Shown here piece by piece: positions 35,381-43,874 of a stretch of 64,000 bases of DNA. How positions within the stretch are numbered: position 1 is the stretch's first letter; each line of letters opens with the position of its first letter. A program made the position numbers and the translations under genes. This DNA is from Lobosporangium transversale (Eukaryota > Mortierellomycota > Mortierellomycetes > Mortierellales > Mortierellaceae), in NCBI RefSeq assembly GCF_002105155.1, contig NW_019029050.1, positions 1 to 64,000 of the forward strand, given 5' to 3'. The notes beneath the pieces are model-generated. The model searched no databases. It saw only the letters and a program-made list of their open reading frames with translations, and was not told where the DNA came from.

Positions 35381-36769
35381 ATGAGCGCTGTTTCTGAGGA
35401 ATATGTACGCCTTGTTGAGGCTCAGTGGAGGTTCATGCAAGAGGAGTGGCCAGCTATAAAGAAAGCCAAGTTTCATCGCACAGAGATGAAAGAGATATCT
35501 GACGTAACACACGTCAAGTCAATGGCGCTTGACCGTCTAGGATTCATCCCAACGTTCTTTTTTCTGACACAAGTATTTGGAGTGCGTGACTATGGTAGCC
35601 CATATCGTAATGTCGAAAAGGGTCTTCTGCTCCTGTATGCACTAATCACAGGAGATTCATTGTCTACAATGTCAAGGTTCATACCAAAGACGTCCTTTTA
35701 CGACTTGCACAGGGAATTTTATCTTCGGGACCCTGTGAAACTACATGATGACATAACCTCAATGATGAGAGATATGTGCTCGAGTTTGAAGCTACGATTG
35801 CTACTTGCCAAGAACAACCCTGATCCATTCAAGCATGTGACATTGAATCTAGACGGACATGACACAAGAGTCAGCTACATCGGTGCTGACAAGCCAAGTC
35901 TCTACTCTTATAAACTCAAGAAGTCGGGTTTTCGTATTCAAGTGTGTTCAGACATGAACAATATCATATTGTTTGCATCCAAGCCAGCTCCTTGTCGAGA
36001 TTTCAATGATGGGACTATGCTTGTGAAGATGAACATTGCATCGCATATACACAAGCTGGACTGTGTTGCTCTTGACGGTGGCTACAGTGGGTTCGTTAGA
36101 CAAATTGTCGAACCATCAGATGCACTGTCCTACGAAAATTTCTCTTATCCTGTGCGCAAGACTAGGGGGATCGCCATGACAGACCAAGAGTTACATTACA
36201 ATAAAGCGTTTGGTGGGTTTCGGTCAAGCATCGAAGGGTGCTTTGGAGACATGCAATCCACCTTCTCCAAGTTCACACACGACGCTCCCATCCGTTTCTC
36301 AGACGCAAAGACGTTTGATCTCCAATTCAAGCTTTGTTGCCTGCTTATGAATATCAAGAGAGTCGTGTCAATCCATAATATCCCCACTCAGACGCACCAC
36401 ACATTCTGGATGCAAGATGCGTTTGACTTTCCAGACAATAATGAGTATCAGGTTGCTTATGAGAAGCTTCCCAGCATCAAAGTCAAACTAAATCATGGTC
36501 GAAGTCTTTTAGAACTACAAGAAGCGTTCCTATCTGTAGCTAGTTCGCAGCCTAACACACTAGACATTGCAGATGAGACTATGGCAGAGACAGCGCAGGA
36601 GGGATACGAGGTTGCTAGGATTTTAGACCATCGCGGGGAAGGTGAGGACATGGAGTTTCTGGTTCAATGGGAAGGCTTTGATATCTCTGAGGCAACATGG
36701 GTGGCTCTACAGCATTCCAACTACAAACAGTGCATCCAAGACTATTGGAGAACCAAAATCAGCTTCTAG
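35381..36769 (+). CDS. DDE transposase (IS5/PIF-Harbinger-like) with C-terminal chromodomain
   Basis: 462 residues, single exon, ATG at 35381. The catalytic core shows D158 in LNLDGHD, D232 in VALDGGYSGF and E284 in FRSSIEGCFGDMQSTFSKF. That spacing and the IEgxFGxmqxxF signature are typical of DDE_Tnp_4-type enzymes that cut at element ends and join them to target DNA. Residues about 408-456 form a chromodomain (GYEVARILDHRG, EFLVQWEGFDISEATW), with aromatic residues Y409, W430 and W440 placed for methyl-lysine binding. Chromodomains are best known on Ty3-type integrases, where they guide insertion to chromatin; on a DDE_Tnp_4-like enzyme this is uncommon. The frame is intact. It lies between repeat copy 1 and a hairpin 50 bp past its stop. 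Confidence 0.85.
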   Translation: MSAVSEEYVRLVEAQWRFMQEEWPAIKKAKFHRTEMKEISDVTHVKSMALDRLGFIPTFFFLTQVFGVRDYGSPYRNVEKGLLLLYALITGDSLSTMSRFIPKTSFYDLHREFYLRDPVKLHDDITSMMRDMCSSLKLRLLLAKNNPDPFKHVTLNLDGHDTRVSYIGADKPSLYSYKLKKSGFRIQVCSDMNNIILFASKPAPCRDFNDGTMLVKMNIASHIHKLDCVALDGGYSGFVRQIVEPSDALSYENFSYPVRKTRGIAMTDQELHYNKAFGGFRSSIEGCFGDMQSTFSKFTHDAPIRFSDAKTFDLQFKLCCLLMNIKRVVSIHNIPTQTHHTFWMQDAFDFPDNNEYQVAYEKLPSIKVKLNHGRSLLELQEAFLSVASSQPNTLDIADETMAETAQEGYEVARILDHRGEGEDMEFLVQWEGFDISEATWVALQHSNYKQCIQDYWRTKISF

Positions 36770-36818
36770 AGACCGATTGCACGTACTTTCAAAAACCATC
36801 ATGACGCGCACAGACCAT

Positions 36819-36869
36819 GGGGGCGACTTTCCAAATTCTTTTATAGAGATGAAATCCAAAGTCGCCCCC
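36819..36869 (+). repeat. 51-bp hairpin repeat, copy A
   Basis: Perfect 12-bp arms GGGGGCGACTTT / AAAGTCGCCCCC around a 27-nt AT-rich loop. Similarity to copies B and D continues outside the arms (GACCAT on the left, GGTTAAA on the right), so the true repeat is about 70-80 bp. It sits between the convergent ends of the transposase and the primase-helicase and could also act as a terminator. Confidence 0.85.
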
Positions 36870-36939
36870 GGTTAAATATTAATCCATGACTTTTCAAAAA
36901 GAATACAATATCGTAATCTGCTCAAGCCCTCCGTTATAT

Positions 36940-39900
36940 TCATTTAGTTCCATCATTGAAGAAACCTTCCCAATTCTTCCCTACTTCCCTCATGTATTTT
37001 ATATGATAGCTTGTGGCTTTCTTGTTAGTTCCAACTATATGAATACCAAAAACCTCATTCAAGACAGAGTTGACAAAGTTCTGCCGGTTTCTGAAGTTCC
37101 AGTTGCTATGAGATGGGTACGGGATTAGAAGTTGTGTGCAAATATTCCGCATGTTTGACGATAGCGATTCCCATTGCTCATCCAGGCTTGATTTGAGAGC
37201 AGTGGATGCTCTACATTTGGGATCAAATGGGGAGTCATAACCACAGGCAAAGAGGATGTCTTTTGCATACTTTAGTTTGGTATACTTTGATTGATGTAGT
37301 CTATGTAGTATGGCGCCAGTGTCCCTCCTTTCTTGATCTTTCCCCAGAGGATACGAGTCGCTCTGCTTTGTCATCTTCAACTCTGGGTCGTTCTTCAAGG
37401 CTCGCAGATTCTGAAAGACCTTCATCTCTTTTGGGTTACTGTAGGTCTGCACCCATTCAGGCGTAAGGATAGATGGGTCCTCAATGCCGTAGGCGTCCAT
37501 AATCCTGAATTTTTGTACTGCGTAATACTCTTCAGTAGAAAGGTCTGACCTTGTTTCCAGTCGTAGTAATTCTTCGTAATCAATTACCTTGGCCTCCGAT
37601 ATCCCTGTATACTTGGCTTGAAGTAGGGTGGCTGTCCTCTGTTTCAGAGATTCAGAAACCTTAAGGTCCTTGGGCTGATTAGATAGCCCAACAACTCTGC
37701 AGCCAGCCTGAACCATTTGAGCAATGAAACGCTGAAGAAAATCATTCATTGATAGATGCTTCTTTATCAGTGCATTGATGAATATTGTGTAGTAAATATC
37801 GCCAACATCATGCTTCACTCCAGGACCTTGCCCTACCCTCAGATCAAACGGAAAGCCATTCGTATCCATAGCGCATCCCTTGATTTGAACCTCTTGGCTG
37901 CAAAGATACCTGACTATTTCGTTGTGTGTTGTTGGAAGATTGTTTATTGAATTGCTGATATAGACAAGGTATTCTTTTTGCTGGACGTGCCGTACTCTTC
38001 TGAGCATTTGCCTACATGTCTCTACATTGACTTTACTTTGTGACATGAAAAATCCTGCAACATAATCAAAGTGTTGCATGTTACAATCAAGCCCAACTGT
38101 GATGGTTGGAGTATGAATAAAATAGTCGAGAGTTGGTGCGATTTCATTAATATTCTGTGCAAATGCCCTCTTCTCCAACTCCAGGGAATTCGCAGTGATG
38201 CACATCCCAATGAACCCCATATCCTTCAATTCACTATGTAAACTTTCAGCATCTTCAGCCTTCTGTGTGCTACATATCCACACTTTCTTTCCAGACTTGA
38301 CTAAGTTAATAACCTTTAACTTCAGAGAAGCCTCATTCTCATAAAGAGAGACGAGATCTCCTTGCTGTGGCTTGAATGTATTATGGATAACGTGGACATC
38401 ATCTCGAAGCTCCTTGATGACCTGAACGTCTCGGTCTGTTAGATCAGCATCCAAGGCAATCACCTTCCTGGATACCTTAATGAAGTCTCGTAATATATCA
38501 TTATTGGCCTTGTGGAAGCCCCTCATGGTGGCGACACTTGTCATCTGATCAAAGATAGATGACACTTCATCCAGAACCAGAACAACATCCATGGTGTAGT
38601 ATGCAAGATCCAGTTTATGTAAAGATTCGGCTTGTATGACAATCTTCTGACCTTTGATATAAGTGGAGGGAAAATCCAAATAGCTTTTAAACCCGAGTCT
38701 CTTCTCTAGACTGGAGGCTAGTGTCTGTCTTGGAGATATTGCAAGATACGTCAACTTTGGGTTCATTTGAATAAACTGCTCCAAGAATGTCGTTTTTCCA
38801 GTGCCAGTCTCGCTCCTTATCAAGAGACTCATCGGTGATTTGTGGTATTTGATGTAGGGTGACGCATACACTTCGCCTGGATGCAAGTGCTGATCTGTGT
38901 CCAACGTAGCAAGATGTTGTCTCAGGACAATCTTTTCGCCGAAATCCAATTCCCCGACGAGGATATTGCGGGATAAACCCTCGGCAATAGCTCTGTAGCA
39001 ATACAGCGTCACTCTTCCATTTCGACTCACTTGAAGATAGCCATTCTCGTTGTCATGTCTTCTCTTGCATACATCGCATTGACCAGATTGAACTCGTTGC
39101 AGCTTATAGATCCCACCTTGGCCATCATACTGTATTCTGTATAGGTTTGCATGCTTGTATTGTGCAAATATTCTATGTACAGCATCAGAGACGACAGATA
39201 CGGACAACTGGTGTGGTAATGTCATATCTCTAGATGCATCTCCAAGTGCTGCTGAAATTGACGGTATCTGGTTACGCTGGCGCCTTGAGAACCTGTCGGC
39301 AGCTGGAGATTTTTCCACTTTGATACTATTGGGCTGAACATTGGTGATGAAAAATTCTGCATCCAATGCATGCATAGATGGCTGATGCCATGGGGTACGG
39401 ATGAAACGTCTGGTTATGTCTCTACGTTTCGAGCTTCCGAGACATCGGATGCTTCTGCTTCTTGAGTATACACCTGAATCAATGTACTTGAGCAGATTAC
39501 CTTCATTCTGATCCTGGTCAGCTTTGATATCCTTGAAAAAATCAAGCAGGAATGTCCGAAGGTGTCTGTGATTGTTCTCGAATGTGTACGTTGGTATCAT
39601 GACATGCAATGATATCTTTTTATGAGTGGATGAAGTCAAGATTCGGCATTGATTCTCGGTGATGGGATATTTCGGTGCATATTGGTTGCGAGCAGCAAGA
39701 AACTCACCAAACACTCGTCTTTCAAGTTGCGCAATAGCATCGATGCCCTCGCTAGGGACGAGTGGACTAGCGCCGTCTTCGAGTGAAGGAGGATCGGTGT
39801 TTCCCTTGGAGGTCGTAGTAAGTTTCCAGTCAATGTCGTAGTACTCACAACAGGGATTTCCTTCTCGGATTTGCTCGAAAAAGCATCTGTAAGGGTTCGG

Positions 39901-40131
39901 GAGTTTGTTATATATATCCAAAAATGTAGGTAGATCCTTGTAGCTTGCAAACTCATAAGACGACTTCTTGCCATCCGGAGAAAGGCCACTTTCGTACATC
40001 ACAAAGAAAGTATTACTGTTCGCATCAGCCCATTCGTGAGCCCTTGCTTGTGGACCCAAGGTTTGCTTCTTGTCAGCAGCAAAGTAAACTGATTCAAATT
40101 TTTTGTAAGTCCGGTTTGTATTTTCAGACAT
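36940..40131 (-). CDS. Primase-helicase: AEP primase fused to UL9/Origin_bp-type SF2 helicase
   Basis: 1063 residues, single exon, intact. The N-terminal archaeo-eukaryotic primase shows motif I EYYDID (D99, D101), motif II SSTHKKISLHVMIP (H176) and motif III DSGVYSRSRSIRCLGSSK (D218 to K235). A zinc knuckle follows (C352, C355, H359, C378). The C-terminal SF2 helicase carries Walker A SETGTGKTT (about 440-448), Walker B VLVLDEVSS (D521, E522), the segment RKVIALDADLTDRDV, and motif VI QMLRRVR (708-714), the pattern of herpesvirus origin-binding proteins (Pfam Origin_bp). Such fusions occur in large DNA viruses and selfish elements and would prime and unwind DNA for element replication. It is convergent with the transposase and likely nuclear. 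An endogenised viral origin is possible. Confidence 0.85.
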   Translation of the reverse strand: MSENTNRTYKKFESVYFAADKKQTLGPQARAHEWADANSNTFFVMYESGLSPDGKKSSYEFASYKDLPTFLDIYNKLPNPYRCFFEQIREGNPCCEYYDIDWKLTTTSKGNTDPPSLEDGASPLVPSEGIDAIAQLERRVFGEFLAARNQYAPKYPITENQCRILTSSTHKKISLHVMIPTYTFENNHRHLRTFLLDFFKDIKADQDQNEGNLLKYIDSGVYSRSRSIRCLGSSKRRDITRRFIRTPWHQPSMHALDAEFFITNVQPNSIKVEKSPAADRFSRRQRNQIPSISAALGDASRDMTLPHQLSVSVVSDAVHRIFAQYKHANLYRIQYDGQGGIYKLQRVQSGQCDVCKRRHDNENGYLQVSRNGRVTLYCYRAIAEGLSRNILVGELDFGEKIVLRQHLATLDTDQHLHPGEVYASPYIKYHKSPMSLLIRSETGTGKTTFLEQFIQMNPKLTYLAISPRQTLASSLEKRLGFKSYLDFPSTYIKGQKIVIQAESLHKLDLAYYTMDVVLVLDEVSSIFDQMTSVATMRGFHKANNDILRDFIKVSRKVIALDADLTDRDVQVIKELRDDVHVIHNTFKPQQGDLVSLYENEASLKLKVINLVKSGKKVWICSTQKAEDAESLHSELKDMGFIGMCITANSLELEKRAFAQNINEIAPTLDYFIHTPTITVGLDCNMQHFDYVAGFFMSQSKVNVETCRQMLRRVRHVQQKEYLVYISNSINNLPTTHNEIVRYLCSQEVQIKGCAMDTNGFPFDLRVGQGPGVKHDVGDIYYTIFINALIKKHLSMNDFLQRFIAQMVQAGCRVVGLSNQPKDLKVSESLKQRTATLLQAKYTGISEAKVIDYEELLRLETRSDLSTEEYYAVQKFRIMDAYGIEDPSILTPEWVQTYSNPKEMKVFQNLRALKNDPELKMTKQSDSYPLGKDQERRDTGAILHRLHQSKYTKLKYAKDILFACGYDSPFDPKCRASTALKSSLDEQWESLSSNMRNICTQLLIPYPSHSNWNFRNRQNFVNSVLNEVFGIHIVGTNKKATSYHIKYMREVGKNWEGFFNDGTK

Positions 40132-40224
40132 AGTAGGTAATATGTTGATAGTTTATAGTATATGAGTAGCAATTTCATTTTATTTTGTTATCGAGTGAAC
40201 AATAGACTATCATGGGAATGATTC

Positions 40225-40782
40225 TTATTTTTCCTGAGTATGAGTGTTAAAGACCTTTTGAACATAAACGATCATCTCCTCCTCAGTCTTGCTATCCTTG
40301 AGAACGAAGTTGCGGCGGCTGAAGTCGATTGGTGCAACGTCATCTTTCATCTGTAGGTAAACGTTTTCGCCTCTTGGAGAACGATCAGATCGCAACTCTG
40401 CAATCTCAACGGGGTCGAGGTCAGGATTGTCAGCAATGAACTGGTCCAAGGTACGATCGACAGCCTTGCGCTGCAGCGCAAAGAGACGATAGCCTCCAAT
40501 AGGCAATGGCTGAGGCTGCTGGAGCTTCAAAATAGCAAAGACCTCCTGCTTTCCATAAGGGCGACTCAACACTCGGTCACGGTTGGCCTCCAGGCGTGCA
40601 CGCTCGCTATTGGCAAGAGCATCCTTAGTGTTCTTCAGCTCAAGTTGAGTTTCAGAAAGACAGGATAGGGTGCCCTCAAGTTGTGCCTGTGATATTTCAA
40701 GATCGTCCTTTGCATCTGCGAGTTCAAGCGAAATAGCAGCAAGCCGCTTGCGCAGTATCTCGATGGTAGTGGGTTCGCGCAC
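40225..40782 (-). CDS. Coiled-coil protein with DUF3627-like C-terminus (5' end unresolved)
   Basis: About 185 codons. The N-terminal part is a coiled coil (EILRKRLAAISLELADAKDD onward). The C-terminal part, with YRLFALQRKAVDRTLDQF, ENVYLQMKDD and a terminal helix, resembles DUF3627, a domain found mostly in iridovirus-, ascovirus- and mimivirus-type proteins. I matched it by eye from memory, so the family call is tentative. No in-frame ATG begins the conserved region. A plausible acceptor (AACAG) lies just before 40782 and possible donors lie near 40855, but none of the joints I tested gives an ATG start in the correct frame. The gene may be truncated, use a more distant exon or be decaying. 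It is 93 bp upstream of the primase-helicase start, on the same strand. Confidence 0.5.
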   Translation of the reverse strand: MREPTTIEILRKRLAAISLELADAKDDLEISQAQLEGTLSCLSETQLELKNTKDALANSERARLEANRDRVLSRPYGKQEVFAILKLQQPQPLPIGGYRLFALQRKAVDRTLDQFIADNPDLDPVEIAELRSDRSPRGENVYLQMKDDVAPIDFSRRNFVLKDSKTEEEMIVYVQKVFNTHTQEK

Positions 40783-41076
40783 TGTTTATGAATTGGAGAG
40801 TATTAGTTTAAGAGCAAGCTTCATTGGTGCGCGCAGAAAGCATGTACGTACTGGTTGTCTTGGTTTATAGCGACCTGGTGGAGGAATTCAGGGAGCGAAG
40901 GGAAAGGGATGGAGGAAGGAAAGGAATAAAATGGATGTTTCTCATGGCGATGAAAGTGTTTTAACATTTTGTGATGTGATAAGGAAAAGGGATGAGATGG
41001 CATGATTTCATTGGATGGAAAATAAATCGCATGACCCTTTGACCTTATGCTCTTTATTTAAAAAAAAGCCACACCG

Positions 41077-41127
41077 CCCCATCTGCAGGACTTTATCAGA
41101 TGTGGTGACACGGCGGCGCAGATGGGG
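41077..41127. repeat. Inverted repeat CCCCATCTGC / GCAGATGGGG
   Basis: 10-bp perfect arms separated by 31 nt, lying 17 bp left of hairpin copy B. With B it makes a compact cluster of secondary structure upstream of the first Crinkler gene. Confidence 0.7.
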
Positions 41128-41143
41128 TCTGTGCACGGACCAT

Positions 41144-41194
41144 GGGGGCGACTTTTCAAATTCTTTTATAGAGATGAAATCCAAAGTCGCCCCC
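41144..41194 (+). repeat. 51-bp hairpin repeat, copy B
   Basis: Same arms, loop and orientation as copy A, with about one difference over the 51 bp. Extended flanks GGACCAT and GGCTAAACATTC are shared with copy D. Confidence 0.85.
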
Positions 41195-41483
41195 GGCTAA
41201 ACATTCTGCCGCGGCATGGCTCTGGTGGTCGCTCACCAGAACGACAATTATAAAGAAAAAATATTCCTCAGTCCTGGCTTAAAAGGAACAATTGTCACTC
41301 CTTTCCTTCGTCACGCAAACAACTTTTTTTTTCCTCCCTCAACTTCATCTTCACAGCCTACATTGTCACAATTTTGAAGCATCCTGCTACTGAATTAACA
41401 TCCTTTAACATTTTTATCAAACTTTTCCTATTTTCTGCCTTCTGTCCATTTCATCCTTGTTTTTAAAAAGGTTTGAAATCACA

Positions 41484-43320
41484 ATGAGAAAGACCGGAAC
41501 ATCATCTCGAAACGTATCACCTCGATCTAATCTGTATGAAGAGGGTTCAAGCACCAGTGGGCCTAAAATCCCTGAGCGAACTGAACTAAAGATTTTTTGC
41601 ATTGTTGAGGGAGAAGCAACGCCTTTTCCTGTCAAGATTCCTTCCAATTGTTCGGTCGGCGAACTCCAGCAAGCCATCAAGGCACGGAAATCCAATGCAT
41701 TTAAGGATATCGATGCTGACAAGCTCACCCTCTACAAGGTTTCCATCCCTGACGAAGGCAACACCGTGCTTGAGTCAGAAATCGAGTCAAAAGAGGCTCT
41801 CGCAATCGCGTCAATGGAGCTTTGGGAGATATTTACTTCTGAACTTCCAAGGAAAACTATCCATATTTTTGTTAAGCTGCCGCCGCAAGGCATGTATTTA
41901 GCTCTTGATGGACTGATATTTTCAAATTGATGAAGCTTATTTTCTTTCATGACGTCATTGATTTGACTTCTGAAAGATAACCCTTTATGTTTGAGATGTA
42001 TCTTAATTAGTTCCTGCTCCATTACCTGTTGTTCAACCTAGATACCCAACACCCCGAGATTGCAGCTTTGCGTAAACAGCTGTCGGACCTCGAGGCATTG
42101 ACGAAGAATACCTCCATATGTAAGTGTGGATAGATGTGGATAGAATGAATTAGCAATTTTTTTTATCGTTACAGCTTGGAAAGACGGAATTATAACCACT
42201 TTTTATGTCTTTTTTATTTTTATTTTTATTTTTTGCATTCTATTGCGTTGCAGCATTGAGAATCATCGACAAAAGAGGAGGAAAGAAGATTGTTTGCACC
42301 TTCGTGACGGATACCAAGACGGCAACTCTCGCTGAATTTCATCTTTTCCTTGAGAAGTACTTTGACCAGTTTGCTGAGGACAAGGACCTCAAGATATTCT
42401 TGCATCTGCCGGGTAGCTCAATACCGACAATGCTCATTAGCGATCCCCAACTTCGGTCTATTTTGGCGATTGCAAAGGAGAGTAGCTGGAAAAACCTTGT
42501 CATATCCCTGGACAATCCTGGAAAGAGTTTTTCGAAATTCACTTGGAAAGAAGTGATGGAAGAATACAACGTCGGTAAAGGCCCTGAGTTTCTCCCACTG
42601 TTTGATATTGAACCAAGGGCGATGACTGACGATGAGAAGCTGATGTTGGAGGAAATAATCAAAGAATGCAGCCGGAAAAACGAGGCCTACATTTTTGGTC
42701 CTAGCTCTAGCGAGTTCACAAGGAACTCGATCGTCGACTCTTTCATGGTTGGAGCCATGCAGTTCTACAAAGCGGATATGTATCTTGAGCAACAAGAACT
42801 GATAACCGGCCTACGGGGACATGGACCGGTGGATTTTGCTGTGTTGGATCGTATCCACCAGTCGCAAGTTCTTGGAGTCACGGAGGTGAAAAAGGACGAT
42901 CATGTGAAAGGTATGGCTCAAAATATAGTACAGCTCGACGTCGCACTTCAACAAAAAAAACGAAAGCGGACTGAGGCGGATGACGATGGACAAGAGAGGC
43001 CCGCCACACGCATCAAGTCATTCGGCATTGTAACCGACGCATTCAAATGGACTTTCGTAGAGTGCACGATGGAGGAAGACGACTCATTGACGTACAAAGC
43101 CAAGGAGGTTTTGAGAGATCTAAGACTCAAGGAGGAGGAGACGCTAAGAGAGGATGCAGAAACTCTCTTTTGTTATGTTCTTTCTCTGTACGATCGCATG
43201 AAAGATGAGATTGTAAACAGATTCAGCTATAATAGCCCTGTAGTCTCACGTTCATCTTCAGCATCAGCTTCAGCATCAGCTTCAGCGAACAAGAGGCGTG
43301 CCTCAGGAACTCAATCGTAG
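41484..43320 (+). CDS. Crinkler (CRN) effector family protein with PD-(D/E)XK-like nuclease C-terminus
   Basis: Three exons (41484-41889, 42042-42119, 42254-43320) give 516 residues. After a 30-residue Ser-rich leader comes the CRN ubiquitin-like header: LKIFCIVEGEATPFPVKI, then NAFKDIDADKLTLYKVSIPDE and RKTIHIFVKLPPQ. A short helical segment (HPEIAALRKQLSDLEAL) follows. The C-terminal domain contains GHGPVDFAVLD (acidic residue near 355) and LGVTEVKKDD (Glu and Lys near 372-374), then GMAQNIVQL, the layout of a restriction-endonuclease-fold domain. It ends in a Ser/Ala repeat. Oomycete CRNs act in host nuclei, and fungal homologues may act on competitors or hosts; the role here is unknown. 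There is no classical signal peptide. Intron 1 uses a GC donor (CAAG/GCATGT), required to keep the frame. Confidence 0.85.
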
Positions 43321-43874
43321 TACTCGATCATTATGAAAAATACACCAACGTATTTTGTTCAAATAAAACAGTTCTTCATGATAAAACCCACATAATCACA
43401 TTGTTTGAATTAAGCTCTTCATAGTCTGGAGGGACATTACAAGTTCTGTTTTCGAGTCATTTATTATGGATAAAGACTGTTTAAAAATACCTATCAATAT
43501 TTCCGATCATAGAGCGCTTGATAGCCTTGATAGTTTCGGGAAGAGTCGCATCGTTGTTGTCTCTCGTCGTATTGATGAGGCTCGGCGCATTGGACACATC
43601 ATTGGAACAATGTTTAAAAAAATAAAAATAAAAAATGCTTTATGAAGCCAAATAGGCTTTATTACGTTATATTTACACTTCAGGGACGACTTTGAATTTC
43701 TTATAAAAAGAATTTGAAAAGTTGCCCCCATGGCCCGTGCGTATGCTCTGACCTTCACTGTCCTCTCGTGAGGCTTTTTGCTAAGTTTATTTCGGCTCCC
43801 CTATCGCATACAGGTACTTTTATCAAGGCCTATCTAACTATCCTCTTGTTGTTTTTTGCGTGGATTTTAAACAG
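43321..43874. other. Spacer between the two Crinkler genes
   Basis: No intact gene. Contains hairpin copy C. The sequence after it, where a CRN header would be expected for the next gene, shows no header-like translation. Confidence 0.5.
43683..43729 (-). repeat. Hairpin repeat, diverged copy C (inverted)
   Basis: Minus-orientation copy of the hairpin with mismatches in both arms (GGGACGACTTT and AAAGTTGCCCCC) and a shorter loop. The conserved CCAT flank remains. Confidence 0.8.

Larger units (their letters stand above)
40783..41483. other. Intergenic region upstream of Crinkler 1
   Basis: Holds the unresolved 5' end of the DUF3627-like gene on the minus strand, the 41077-41127 inverted repeat, hairpin B, and a CT-rich leader of the Crinkler gene from about 41290. 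Confidence 0.55.

Noticed and set aside
43507..43758. 83-codon minus-strand frame between the Crinkler genes
   Set aside because: Crosses hairpin copy C and has no recognisable domain.
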